Below, piece after piece: positions 35,131 to 44,547 of a stretch of DNA of 51,729 nt. The stretch is from Polyangium jinanense (GTDB taxonomy: Bacteria > Myxococcota > Polyangia > Polyangiales > Polyangiaceae): contig NZ_JAGTJJ010000012.1 in the NCBI RefSeq assembly GCF_028435365.1, positions 159,763 through 211,491 of the forward strand, read 5' to 3'. The position numbers and the translations under genes were made by a program. The notes under the pieces are model-generated. The model was not told the origin of the DNA, did no database searches, and saw nothing but the letters and a program-made list of their open reading frames with translations. Each line of letters starts with the position of its first letter. Positions within the stretch are counted from its first letter, which is position 1.

Positions 35131-37281
35131 TCAGAACATGATCCCGAGGTACCAGCGGAGCGTCTGCGCCGTCTCGGTCTCGAGCGTGGGCGCATTGCGG
35201 TTCTCCGGCGCGCTCTCGTAGCGGCCGATCTCGCCGGGCAGGTAGTCGAAGCCGCCGAGCGGGAAGAGCACGCCGTACTGGAGCATCGTGTAGAAGCCGC
35301 CCATCTGATCGGGCTTGTCGTTCAGCGTGCCGTCCTTCGCCTGGAAATACAGCGAGAAGTCGAGCTCGACGCCGAGGTCGCGCTTGTTGCCCGGCGTCTG
35401 AATGAACTCGCTCGCGCGGCTCCAGATGAGCGCCGCGCTGCCGCCGAGGCGCTGTCCGTTCGGGTCGCGCGCGAAGTCGTACTGCACGGAGGGGCGGAAG
35501 TAATACGCGCCCTGCACGCGGCTCATGATGTTGCGCCAGAGGATGAGATCGACGCGGTAGTCCGGGTGGAACCGGCCCGTCGAGAACGTCCGATCGGCCG
35601 TGAGCTGCCGATCGATCCGGCCCGATGGCGGCGCGAGACCCTCGACGTCGGGATCACCCGAAGCCCAGCCGAAGCCGAGGTCGATGCGGAGCTTGTCGTC
35701 GAGGAGGCGGATCTCGCTCTGCGACGCGACGATGAAGCTCCGCACGGTCCAGCCGGTGTCCTCGGCGTCGAGCGGGTTGCGCTCGACGGTGGTGCTGCCC
35801 GCGGGCTGGAGGTTGTCGATCGTGCCGTAGGTCATCGAGGCCTCGGCCTCGAAGCGGAACTTCTTGTAGAGGAACTGGAACCAGAGGTCTGGCGTGAAGA
35901 ACTGCGCGCCGCGGCGTGCATAGCCGGCGCGGATGCCGGTTGCCGACTGGCCGAACGTGGCGCTCGTCGCGGCATCGGTGGTGTCGTTCGCGAGGACCTG
36001 GTTGCGGTACGCGAAGTAGATGCCGCCGTTGATGACCGGCAGCCCCTTGGCGAGGTCGAGCCGCGCGAGCTCGGGATCACGCTTGCGCGCGGCCATGAAC
36101 ACGTACTGGCTCACGTCGTCGAGCTGGCCGAGATCGTAGGGCTGGCCCTGCTGCTCGCGGAGCGCCGCGCTTGTCGGCCCCTCGCTGATGAAGTCCCACG
36201 CGCCGGCGAAGTAGAGGTCGTACTTCTTGATGCCGGTCACGAACATGATCCGGTCGACCGTGCTCTGGTAGTCCGAGTCGTAGCCGTTGCCCTCGTTGTT
36301 GAGGATGCCGAGGCCCCACTGGTTCGGCATGCGGCCGAAGCGGAGGAGGCCGACGGGCGTGACGTACTCGCCCCAGGCGCGCTTGACGATGATGCTGTCG
36401 ACGGTGCTGGTTTGTCCCGCGACGGGCGCCCACGAGGTGGTCGCGAGCACGCCGAGCGGCGCGTAGCCGCCGCGCTCGCCCACGGTGTAGTTGCCGCCGA
36501 CCGCGGGCGTGTTCCAGTAGCCCTCGGGGGTGGAGCCGAGGACGAAGTTGTCGAGGATGTCGATCTGCGAGAGGACCCGGAGGTTGTCGCTGATGTGCAG
36601 CTCCGGCGTGAGGCGGAAGCGCATGTTCGCGCCGGCCTGCGTGTTGTTCTCGCAAGCCGAGGTCGCCGTGGGATCGTCGCCGCAGAGGGGGACGGTCTGG
36701 ACCGCGCCCGACGTGGGGTAGTAGGCGTTGTCGGGCGGCTGCGGCCAGAGCGCGCGATCGGGCAGCTCGCGACGGCCGAGCGCGAAGTGATGGAAGAGCT
36801 CGGCGCGCACGCGGAAGAGGCCGTGAATCTCCAGGCTTGGTCGCGCCTGTGACCACCAGTCCTCGGCGAAGACGTCGCTCGGTCGCACGCCGACATCGCC
36901 CGTCGGCGGAGGACGATCGGCGCCCTGGCGCGTGAGCGCGCGCGCGTCGCGATCCGGATCCGGCGTGGCAGCGACGGGCGCGGCAGGCTTCGGCGCAGGC
37001 GGGGTGGAGGTCTGCGACGCGGCTTCCGGCGCGGCTTGCGTCGACGTGCCTGCGCCCGTGCCGTTCGGAGGCACGAGCGGCTCGTCTGCGGGCGCGGGCG
37101 CGGGCGCGGGCGCAGGCGCAGGCGCAGGCGTGGTTTCTGCGGGCTTTGGCGGAGGCGGCGCCGCGGGCTGGGCGAGGGCGGACCCTGCCGCCGTGAGGCC
37201 GAAGGCGAGCGCCGCGAGGGATGCTGCCGTTCTCGTTCCCGATCCGTACGAGGAGCCTAGGTACCGCGACGAAATTCGCAT
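35131..37281 (-). CDS. TIGR04551-like outer-membrane protein with Pro/Ala-rich N-terminus
   Basis: 716 residues. Signal peptide (about 1-37), then a Pro/Ala-rich spacer with a (PA)n run (about 48-65), then a long beta-rich barrel-like body (about 140-716) ending in Phe (RWYLGIMF), the usual outer-membrane barrel signature. Segments such as RAWGEYVTPVGLLRFGRMPN and GLGILNNEGNG recall the TIGR04551 family of myxobacterial outer-membrane proteins, whose role is not known. ATG 37281 starts the signal; a further in-frame ATG upstream (37386) is not preferred. It is divergent from the OmpA-like gene, and its own end lies 30 bp from the alaS start, so alaS could be read from the same transcript. Confidence 0.85.
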   Translation of the reverse strand: MRISSRYLGSSYGSGTRTAASLAALAFGLTAAGSALAQPAAPPPPKPAETTPAPAPAPAPAPAPADEPLVPPNGTGAGTSTQAAPEAASQTSTPPAPKPAAPVAATPDPDRDARALTRQGADRPPPTGDVGVRPSDVFAEDWWSQARPSLEIHGLFRVRAELFHHFALGRRELPDRALWPQPPDNAYYPTSGAVQTVPLCGDDPTATSACENNTQAGANMRFRLTPELHISDNLRVLSQIDILDNFVLGSTPEGYWNTPAVGGNYTVGERGGYAPLGVLATTSWAPVAGQTSTVDSIIVKRAWGEYVTPVGLLRFGRMPNQWGLGILNNEGNGYDSDYQSTVDRIMFVTGIKKYDLYFAGAWDFISEGPTSAALREQQGQPYDLGQLDDVSQYVFMAARKRDPELARLDLAKGLPVINGGIYFAYRNQVLANDTTDAATSATFGQSATGIRAGYARRGAQFFTPDLWFQFLYKKFRFEAEASMTYGTIDNLQPAGSTTVERNPLDAEDTGWTVRSFIVASQSEIRLLDDKLRIDLGFGWASGDPDVEGLAPPSGRIDRQLTADRTFSTGRFHPDYRVDLILWRNIMSRVQGAYYFRPSVQYDFARDPNGQRLGGSAALIWSRASEFIQTPGNKRDLGVELDFSLYFQAKDGTLNDKPDQMGGFYTMLQYGVLFPLGGFDYLPGEIGRYESAPENRNAPTLETETAQTLRWYLGIMF

Positions 37282-37507
37282 GGCGCGTTTGCTGCGTGTG
37301 TCGCGCCGGACGGGGCCCCGCCTTGGAATCCGCGTGCCGCGCGCTTTGGGTGTCGTAACGAGGTTCGTCTCGCCGTGCCCGCGCACGGCTCGTCCGGGCG
37401 CTCGGGCAGGGGCGATGTCTCACGCCGAGCGGGTGTGGTCAACGTGGATCGATGTTGGCCGCGTGGCCAAGGGACAGGTTCCGAGGTCCCTCGGGGAAAA
37501 CCCGGCC

Positions 37508-37588
37508 CGGCCCCTCGGGCCGCGGACGGCCCCGCCGCGAACGTGCTTTTCGCGGGGCCGGAGCGGCCGGCCGAGCGTCAGCCGGCCG
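37508..37588. repeat. Three GC-rich hairpins in tandem
   Basis: Arms 37508-37513/37517-37522 (6 bp), 37527-37541/37549-37560 (12 pairs with a 3-nt bulge) and 37564-37571/37581-37588 (8 bp). They lie upstream of the OmpA-like gene, in its probable promoter or leader region. Function unknown; could be binding sites, leader structure or remnants of a repeat. Confidence 0.55.
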
Positions 37589-37648
37589 GCGAATCGCGTC
37601 CAGTACGGCCAGAACGGCCCGAAATTTCACCCGAATCCAGGATCCCCG

Positions 37649-37677
37649 TTGCGGCGCTCGGGACGGTCTTCTATTCC
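37649..37677 (+). promoter_or_regulatory. Possible promoter of the OmpA-like gene
   Basis: TTGCGG (37649-37654) and TATTCC (37672-37677) are 17 bp apart, about 60 bp before the ATG. The -10 is moderate and the region is slightly less GC-rich than its surroundings. Tentative. Confidence 0.25.
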
Positions 37678-37738
37678 TGCAATTCTCGTGTACCGCCGTT
37701 CCCAACGTGCCGGTTTGCCGTCCGCGCCAAGAGGGTTG

Positions 37739-39724
37739 ATGAGAACGCGACTATCGCCAAGGCTGCTGACTCTTCTGGGACTTCTCTCCGTCTCGCTCGT
37801 CCCGACTGCTGCGCTGTCCCAGGAGAGCGCCGCGAGCGGCGCGAAGGAGGGAGAGTTCTCCGTCCAGCGGTTCGAACCCGTGCCGGGGTCGAAGAACTAC
37901 CTCACGGTCGCGGGGGCTCGCATGGACGCCGCGATGGGCTTCACCGCGGGCCTGATGGTGAACTACGCGAACAAGCCGTTCGTGGTGAAGAGCTGTAGGG
38001 CGCAGGCCGACTGCAGCGCGCCGAACGCCGCGACGCAGGATGTCGCGGTCATCAGCGACATGTTCACCGCCGATGTGCTCGCGTCGCTGACGCCGGTGCC
38101 GGTCGTGCAGATCGGCCTGCGCCTGCCCGTGATGTACGTGAGCGGCTCGGGCATCAACCTCGACACGGGCGGGCCCGATCCGAACGGCCTCAAGGCGTTT
38201 GGCGTGGGTGACGCGACGCTCGAAGGCAAGTTCCGCTTCTTCGGTGATCCGAAGACGAGCGCCGTGGTGCTCGGCGGCGCCGTCGACGTGTCGGCGCCAC
38301 TCGGCACGATCACCGCGAAGGACAAGTACATCGGCAACAGCACGCCGATCACCGCGGGCGGCCGGCTGATCTTCGACGGCTCGTTCGGCGGGGTCTCGTT
38401 CGGCCTGAACCTGCGCGGCGTCTACCGCCCCGAGGCGCGCCTCGGCTCGACGACGGTGGGTCCCTTCGAGTTCCGCTACGGCGCCGCGCTCGGCTATCGC
38501 GTGAGCCCGACGGTCCGCGTGTTCGCCGAGGGCTTCGGCGGCACGAAGTTCAGCTCGCAGAACGGGACGAACTCGCTCGAGGTCGACGGCGCCCTCCAGA
38601 TCACGCCGCTCAGCGTCCCGCTCGCCTTCACGCTCGGCGGCGGCGGCGGCGTGCTGCAAGGCGTGGGCGTGCCGCTCTTCCGCGCGCTCGGCGGCATCGC
38701 GTTCGTCGCCGAGGTCGGCGACGAGGATGGCGACGGCATCAACGACAAGGACGACAAGTGTCCGTCGATCGCCGAGGACAAGGACGAATTCGAGGACGAC
38801 GACGGCTGCCTGGAAGACGACAACGACCAGGACAAGGTCATCGACGTCAACGACAAGTGCCCGCTCAAGCCGGAGACGATCAACGGCCTGAAGGACGACG
38901 ACGGCTGCCCCGACGAGCTGCCCGACAAGGACAAGGACGGCATCGGGGACGCGGACGACAAGTGCCCGGACGACTTCGGCAAGATGCGCGTGAAGGAGTT
39001 CTACGGCTGCCCGGACAAGGATCAGGACGGCGTCGCCGACAAGGCCGACGGTTGCCCCGATCAGCCGGAAGACACGGACGGCTTCTCCGACACCGACGGC
39101 TGCCCGGATCCGGACAACGACGGCGACAAGATCAACGACGATCTCGACGAGTGCATCGACACGCCCGAGGTCTACAACGGCTTCAAGGACGAGGACGGCT
39201 GCCCCGACGAGTCGCCGGACTCGGACAAGGACGGCATCCCGGACGACAAGGACAAGTGCCCGAAGCAGCCCGAGAACCTGAACGGCTTCGAGGACACGGA
39301 CGGCTGCCCGGACAAGGGCCCGGCGCTCGTCACGATCACGGAGGACGACATCAAGATCCTCCAGCGCGTCGAGTTCGCGACGAACAGCGACAAGATCCAG
39401 GGCGCGACGAGCTTCGCCGTGCTCAACGCGGTCTCGAGCGTGCTCGAGATCCACAAGGAGATCTTCCTCGTGGAGGTCGCGGGTCACACGGACAACGTCG
39501 GCAAGACGGAGGAGAACCGGGCGCTGTCGCAGAAGCGCGCGGAGGCCGTGGTCAAGTACCTGATCGACAAGGGCGTCGACAAGGCGCGGCTCCAGGCGAA
39601 GGGCTACGGCCCGGATAAGCCGATCGCCGACAACAAGCAGGCCGCTGGCCGCCAGAAGAACCGCCGCGTCGAGTTCAACATCCTGAAGTCGGCGAAGAAG
39701 GCACAGGCGGCCCCCCCGCCCTGA
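37739..39724 (+). CDS. OmpA-family protein with thrombospondin type-3 calcium repeats
   Basis: 661 residues. Signal peptide (about 1-25), a beta-barrel-like N-terminal domain (about 35-320), six thrombospondin type-3-like Asp-rich repeats (about 325-530, e.g. DEDGDGINDKDDKCP) expected to bind calcium, and a C-terminal OmpA peptidoglycan-binding domain (about 545-655) with VEFATNSDKI, EVAGHTDNVG and NRRVEFNI. It should sit in the outer membrane, with the OmpA end holding the cell wall. AGAGG precedes the ATG, and the signal starts at this codon; a longer frame upstream has no support. Divergent from the TIGR04551-like gene. Confidence 0.93.
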   Translation: MRTRLSPRLLTLLGLLSVSLVPTAALSQESAASGAKEGEFSVQRFEPVPGSKNYLTVAGARMDAAMGFTAGLMVNYANKPFVVKSCRAQADCSAPNAATQDVAVISDMFTADVLASLTPVPVVQIGLRLPVMYVSGSGINLDTGGPDPNGLKAFGVGDATLEGKFRFFGDPKTSAVVLGGAVDVSAPLGTITAKDKYIGNSTPITAGGRLIFDGSFGGVSFGLNLRGVYRPEARLGSTTVGPFEFRYGAALGYRVSPTVRVFAEGFGGTKFSSQNGTNSLEVDGALQITPLSVPLAFTLGGGGGVLQGVGVPLFRALGGIAFVAEVGDEDGDGINDKDDKCPSIAEDKDEFEDDDGCLEDDNDQDKVIDVNDKCPLKPETINGLKDDDGCPDELPDKDKDGIGDADDKCPDDFGKMRVKEFYGCPDKDQDGVADKADGCPDQPEDTDGFSDTDGCPDPDNDGDKINDDLDECIDTPEVYNGFKDEDGCPDESPDSDKDGIPDDKDKCPKQPENLNGFEDTDGCPDKGPALVTITEDDIKILQRVEFATNSDKIQGATSFAVLNAVSSVLEIHKEIFLVEVAGHTDNVGKTEENRALSQKRAEAVVKYLIDKGVDKARLQAKGYGPDKPIADNKQAAGRQKNRRVEFNILKSAKKAQAAPPP

Positions 39725-39735
39725 GCCGGCTCGAT

Positions 39736-39787
39736 GGAGGAGCGGGGCGACGACGTCTTCGCCTCGCTCCTCGCCCCTCCCTCCTCC
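39736..39787 (+). terminator. Weak hairpin after the OmpA-like gene
   Basis: GGAGGAG-C-GGGGCGA (39736-39750) pairs with TCGCCCC-TCC-CTCCTCC (39771-39787) as two 7-bp stems with an internal bulge. No T run follows, so terminator function is doubtful. Confidence 0.3.
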
Positions 39788-39909
39788 CTCGCGATCCAAT
39801 CTCCAAAAGGAACCAAATCCCGGGTCGGGTGTCCTGGTAGAGTCTTCTCGACAGGATCGGGGGCGCGCCTGTGTCTCCGCATTCCTTTTCGATGTGGAGG
39901 CACCCCAGG

Positions 39910-42900
39910 ATGTCCTCGAACCGCGTTCGTCCGCGCCTCGCCCTCGTGGTGCTGGCGTTTTTCGCCCTGGTTTGTCCGGGGCTGCTCACCGCATGTCGTG
40001 AACCGGAGCGCCCGCTCCTGCCACGATCCCAGACCTGGGCCGAGCTCAGGACGGTCCGTCGCGACGTGCTCGTCGCGCCGCCCGGTGAGCCGGAACGCCC
40101 ACCGTACCCACGAGAACGGCTCGTGGACGGCGAGGTGGTGCGGGTGCAGCAAAACGGGCTCGCGTGGCTCCGGCGGGACGGAGGCGCGACGCTGCTCGTC
40201 CGCGGGCCCGCTGAGCTCGTCGTCCACGCCGATGTGATCGACATCAAGCACGGGCGCGTCTTCGTGGATACGCCTGCGACGATCACGACCGAGCTCAAGA
40301 CGCCGACCGGGCCGCTGCACCTCGCGCACGTGCGCGCGAGCATCGATGTGGCCCAGAAGGACGGCGCGTCGGACGTGTATGTGCTCGCCGGCGAGGTGCG
40401 CACGGACGGTTCGGCGCGCGCGACGGCCGGCGAGCGGCTCACGCTCGAGCCGCACAAGGGTGAGCCCACGGCGAAGACGTCGCCGGTGCTGACGTGGGAG
40501 GACTGGACGGGCGGCCTCGCGACAACGGATCGTTCGGCCGAACCTTCGCCGTACGGCGTGGGCACGGTGGGCGCGCGTCGGCCGGGTGAGCAAGGCGCGC
40601 CGCGCTTCCCGCTCGCGATCCAGAGGCTCGACGTGCGCGTGTCGATCCAGGACGACTTCGCGATCACCGAGGTCGACGAGCTTTTCTTCAACCCGAGCTC
40701 GGCGACGGTCGAAGGTGTGTACCGCTTCCGCACGCCCGCGGGCGCGACGCTGCACAAGTTCGGCGTGGATCGCGACGGCGTGGTGTTCTGGGGGTACGTC
40801 AAGGAGAAGCAGGCCGCCGCGGCGCAGTACCAGGCGAACGTCTACGAGGGCAGCAAGGAAGATCCGGCGCTGCTCGAGTGGGAGGCGCCGGGCGTGTACA
40901 AGGCGCGGCTCTACCCGATTTTGCCCGGACAATCGCGGCGCGTCGTGGTGCGGTACGCCGAGTGGCTCGGGCGCACGGGGGCGCGCGGAGAGCGACGGCT
41001 CTACGTGTACCCGATGGCGGCCGAGGGCGCCGAGGGGTCCTTGCCGCACATCGAGGAGCTGACGGCGACGATCGATCTCGCGCGGGCCGGCGCGCGCGAG
41101 GTGCGCACGGGCATGAGCGGCGTGCGCGAGGGCGGGACGATCAGGGTGCGCGCGCAGGACTTCGTGCCGAGGGCCGATCTCGCGATCGAGCTCTTCGACG
41201 ACGGCCTCGTCGCGCCGCGCGGCTACACGGCGCCGCACACGATGGATCTCGAGACAGTGCAGCCTTCGGAGCGCGCGCACGCGATGGAACGCGCGAAGAC
41301 GGAGGCCGACTACGTGATCGTGCCGGTGCGATCCGCCGACGTTCCGATCGCGAAGGGCGGGCTCGATCTGGCGATCGTGATCGACACGTCGGCCGCGACG
41401 GACGCGCCCTCGCTCGCGATCGCGCGGGCGACGACGGCGGCCTTGCTCGCGCACCTCGGCAAGGACGATCGGGTGGGCGTATTCGGCGGGGATACGTCGC
41501 TCGTGCCGGTCGTGCCGGGCAAGGACGGGCTCGCGCCGATCGACGAGGCGGGGCGGCGCGAGGTGCTCGCGCGGATGTCGCGGATCGAGCGAGGCGGCGC
41601 GACGGATCTCGGGGCGATGTTGAGCCAGGCCGCGGCGCTGCTCGATCCTTCGCGGCGTGGCGCGGTGGTGTACGTCGGCGACGGCGCGCCCACGGTCGGC
41701 GAGCTCCGGCTGCAGGAACTGCGGGATCGGATGGCGAAGCTGCCGCGGCCGGTGCGGATGTTCGGCGTGGGCGTGGGCGACGACGCGGACATGGCGCTTC
41801 TCGAAGGTCTCGCGCGGGGCGGTTTCGCCGAGCGCGTGGCCGACGCGAACGCCGCGGCGCGCGTGGCGCTTCGCTTGCTCGAGCATGCCGAGCGGCCGGT
41901 TTGGCTGGGCGCGCAGGTGGATCTCGGGCCCACGGTGGAGCGGATTTTCCCGCGAGATCTCGGCGCGCTCGTGGCGGACGAGAGCATCGCGGTGATCGGC
42001 CGCGTGACGGCTGCGGGTTTGCCGACGTCGGTGGCGCTGACGGGGCCTGCAGGTACGGTCCGGACAAACCTTCAGGTGACGCGGATCGAGGACGAGGGGG
42101 ATCTGCGGCGTCGCTGGGCGGAAGGGCGCCTCCTGCAGATGATGGTCGAGGCGACGGGGCGCGCGGCGATGGTCGATCTCGGATCGCGTCACGCGATCAT
42201 CACGCCGGTCACGTCGCTCTACGTGCCGACGAAGAACGAGATGACGCCGGAGGAGCGCGCCGAGCTCGAGCGCAAGAAGGGCATGGCGCGGAGCCTCGTG
42301 GAGACGAAGCGCCGGATGATGTGGACGCCGATCATCAAGGCGGACGTCGACGACGAAGAAGAAGAGGCGAACGGAGTCGCGGCCGCGGAGGTCGCTGCCG
42401 CGCCGAACGGCGACAACAAGGAAGGTGGTACGGGCACGCGGGCGAAGGGCGAAGAAGGCTCCATGGGCAGCGGCCCGGTTCGCTCGTCGGGCAACCGCTA
42501 CGGCGTGCAAGGGCCCGCGGACAACGCCGATCCGCACATCGCGCGGCAACAAGCGCTGCGCGACGCGGCCGAGTTCGGGATGATCGGCATGCTGAATACG
42601 GGCGCGGGCGGCGATCCGAACGCGCCCACGGCGCCGTGGGGCCGCGACGATTCGCTCGGGAGTGATGGTCTCGCCGCGAATGGCAACCAGTGGGGCAGCA
42701 CGATCGGCGACGCGTACGGCGCCGGCGGCCTCGGGCTCTCGGGCCTTGCTGAAGGCGGCGGCGGACGAGGCGAAGGCATCGGGCTCGGTTCCATCGGGAC
42801 GATCGGGCAAGGCGCGGGCACGGGCACGGGGCAAGGGTTCGGCTCGGGGCACGGGCGGCTCGGCGGCACGCACAAGAGCGCGCCGCCGAAGATCATGGAG

Positions 42901-44547
42901 GCCCCGATCGCGATGCCGAGCGCCGCGGCGACGGCCTCGCCGGCGGCGCCTCCGCGTCCACCGCAGGCCGCGCCGTCGCTGCCGCAGGGGTTCACGAAGC
43001 AGTCGAACGCTCCGGGGGATCCGCTCGCGGGCGGGGACCTGAGTGGCAAGGCGTCCGCAGGCGAGGACAAGCCCGACGAGGCCCAGAAGCCCACGGACAA
43101 AGCCAAGCGCGTCGCCGGATCGACGGGCACGACGATCGTGGTGCACGTGGGCGACGTGCCGCATCAGGCGTCGCCGTGCAGCGGCGCCGCGCTCGTGCCG
43201 TTCGAGGAGCGCGTGGGCCTGTGGCGCGAGCGGTTCGGTCGCGTCGCGGGGAACGCGCAGGGCGTGCGCTCGGTTTATCGCGCCGCGCTCTCCGCGTGCG
43301 AGGCGCCGACGTGGCGCGAGAGGTCGAAGCTCGTGTCGCTCATGCTCGACGCGATGCCGTCGATCGCCGCGAAGGTGACGCTCTGGCGCGTGATGTTCAC
43401 GGACCTCGGCGTGGCCGACGCGCTCTACCGCGGGATCCTCGCGCGCGTGCGCACCGCGCAGGAGATGCGCGAGCTTCACGCCGCGCTCGGCCTGAAGTCG
43501 ATGGATCCGGGCCTGCTCGAGAAGCTCATCAAGGACACGAAGTCGCCCGACGAGCGGGTGAAGAAGCTGCGGGAGCTCGTGGCGCAGTGGCCGGACGATT
43601 TCGCGCTCGCGCTGCGGCTGCTCGACATGCTGGAGGACGCGTCGGACGACGCGGGCGCGCGTGAGCTCGGCCGGACGCTCAGGTCGAGGCCCGACGCGGA
43701 CGCGCGGGTGCGGACCGCGGTCGGCGAGCTGTACTTGCGCCGCGCAGCGAAGGAGACCGACGCGGGCAAGAAGGCCGCGTACGAGGCCGAGGCGCGAAGG
43801 TCGTTCGGCGAGATCGTGGAGTTTGCCCCCGACGATCCGGTCGCGCGGCGCAGGCTCGGCGATCTTTTGAGGGCCCACGGTTGGTACGCGGACGCGGCGC
43901 GGCAGTACGAGACGCTGGCGCGGCTCGCGCCCGACGACACGAGCGTCTCGCTGCTGCTCGCGGCGGCCGCCGAGGGCATGGGCAAGCTCGAAGAGGCCAT
44001 CAAGTGGACCGAGAAGGGCGGCGCAGCGGGCGCGCCCGACGCGGAGCAGAGCCCGGCCGTGACGGCGCGCGCGTTCGCCGCGACGTACCTCGCGTGGGGC
44101 CGTCTCCTCGCGCAGAAGAACGGCAAGAAGGACGAGGAACAGACGCTGCGCGCGCGGCTCCTGCGGGTGATCTCGACCGAACGCGCGGCCGGCAAGGCGC
44201 CGCGCGGGGCGCGCGTGTTGCTGACGTGGTCGCACCCCGAGTTCCATCCGTCGCTCTGGACGAACGGGCTCGGCACGCAGATGCCGGCACCCGAGGGCGA
44301 CGTGACGCTGGGGATCGCGCAGGCGCTCCTCCCGATGCGTCCGGACGCACGCGTGGAGGTGCGGCTCGAAGGCGAGGACGTGGAGCATGCCGCGCGCCTC
44401 GGCGCGGAAGCGATCCTGACGATCGTGTTCGACGAGGGGGAGGACGGCGAGACCATCGTGAAGCAAACGATCCGCTTCGCGCGCGGCGGCAAGCCGGTGC
44501 GGGCGTTCGCCATCTCGAAGGGTGAGGCCCGGGAGGTCGAGCCGTGA
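39910..44547 (+). CDS. Giant lipoprotein: FecR-like, VIT, vWA, Gly-rich AgmX-type segment, TPR
   Basis: About 1545 residues. Lipoprotein signal (GLLTAC, Cys29), a FecR-like beta domain (about 50-190), VIT domain (about 235-345), vWA domain (about 487-650; first MIDAS motif DTSAA, third Ser replaced by Ala, then GGATDLG), a Gly-rich stretch (about 840-1010) rich in GTGTGQGFGSGHGRLGG, as in AgmX/PglI motility proteins, and TPR-like helices (about 1090-1430). No C-terminal TonB-like domain follows the Gly segment. Its function is unknown; the layout suggests an envelope scaffold. ATG 39910 follows GGAGG at 9 nt. Its stop overlaps the start of its paralogue (GTGA), so the two are co-translated. 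Confidence 0.85.
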   Translation: MSSNRVRPRLALVVLAFFALVCPGLLTACREPERPLLPRSQTWAELRTVRRDVLVAPPGEPERPPYPRERLVDGEVVRVQQNGLAWLRRDGGATLLVRGPAELVVHADVIDIKHGRVFVDTPATITTELKTPTGPLHLAHVRASIDVAQKDGASDVYVLAGEVRTDGSARATAGERLTLEPHKGEPTAKTSPVLTWEDWTGGLATTDRSAEPSPYGVGTVGARRPGEQGAPRFPLAIQRLDVRVSIQDDFAITEVDELFFNPSSATVEGVYRFRTPAGATLHKFGVDRDGVVFWGYVKEKQAAAAQYQANVYEGSKEDPALLEWEAPGVYKARLYPILPGQSRRVVVRYAEWLGRTGARGERRLYVYPMAAEGAEGSLPHIEELTATIDLARAGAREVRTGMSGVREGGTIRVRAQDFVPRADLAIELFDDGLVAPRGYTAPHTMDLETVQPSERAHAMERAKTEADYVIVPVRSADVPIAKGGLDLAIVIDTSAATDAPSLAIARATTAALLAHLGKDDRVGVFGGDTSLVPVVPGKDGLAPIDEAGRREVLARMSRIERGGATDLGAMLSQAAALLDPSRRGAVVYVGDGAPTVGELRLQELRDRMAKLPRPVRMFGVGVGDDADMALLEGLARGGFAERVADANAAARVALRLLEHAERPVWLGAQVDLGPTVERIFPRDLGALVADESIAVIGRVTAAGLPTSVALTGPAGTVRTNLQVTRIEDEGDLRRRWAEGRLLQMMVEATGRAAMVDLGSRHAIITPVTSLYVPTKNEMTPEERAELERKKGMARSLVETKRRMMWTPIIKADVDDEEEEANGVAAAEVAAAPNGDNKEGGTGTRAKGEEGSMGSGPVRSSGNRYGVQGPADNADPHIARQQALRDAAEFGMIGMLNTGAGGDPNAPTAPWGRDDSLGSDGLAANGNQWGSTIGDAYGAGGLGLSGLAEGGGGRGEGIGLGSIGTIGQGAGTGTGQGFGSGHGRLGGTHKSAPPKIMEAPIAMPSAAATASPAAPPRPPQAAPSLPQGFTKQSNAPGDPLAGGDLSGKASAGEDKPDEAQKPTDKAKRVAGSTGTTIVVHVGDVPHQASPCSGAALVPFEERVGLWRERFGRVAGNAQGVRSVYRAALSACEAPTWRERSKLVSLMLDAMPSIAAKVTLWRVMFTDLGVADALYRGILARVRTAQEMRELHAALGLKSMDPGLLEKLIKDTKSPDERVKKLRELVAQWPDDFALALRLLDMLEDASDDAGARELGRTLRSRPDADARVRTAVGELYLRRAAKETDAGKKAAYEAEARRSFGEIVEFAPDDPVARRRLGDLLRAHGWYADAARQYETLARLAPDDTSVSLLLAAAAEGMGKLEEAIKWTEKGGAAGAPDAEQSPAVTARAFAATYLAWGRLLAQKNGKKDEEQTLRARLLRVISTERAAGKAPRGARVLLTWSHPEFHPSLWTNGLGTQMPAPEGDVTLGIAQALLPMRPDARVEVRLEGEDVEHAARLGAEAILTIVFDEGEDGETIVKQTIRFARGGKPVRAFAISKGEAREVEP

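Larger units (their letters stand above)
37282..37738. other. 457-bp divergent intergenic region
   Basis: It separates the TIGR04551-like and OmpA-like genes and must hold both promoters. It contains three GC-rich hairpins (37508-37588) and a candidate + strand promoter (37649-37677). Short open frames here lack ribosome-binding sites or recognisable content, so I call no gene. Confidence 0.6.

Noticed and set aside
32317..36852. Long open + strand frame (about 1,500 codons) across alaS and the TIGR04551-like gene
   Set aside because: It is antisense to two well-supported genes and has the Arg/Ala/Asp/His-rich composition that arises opposite GC-rich coding DNA. No domain or signal is visible.
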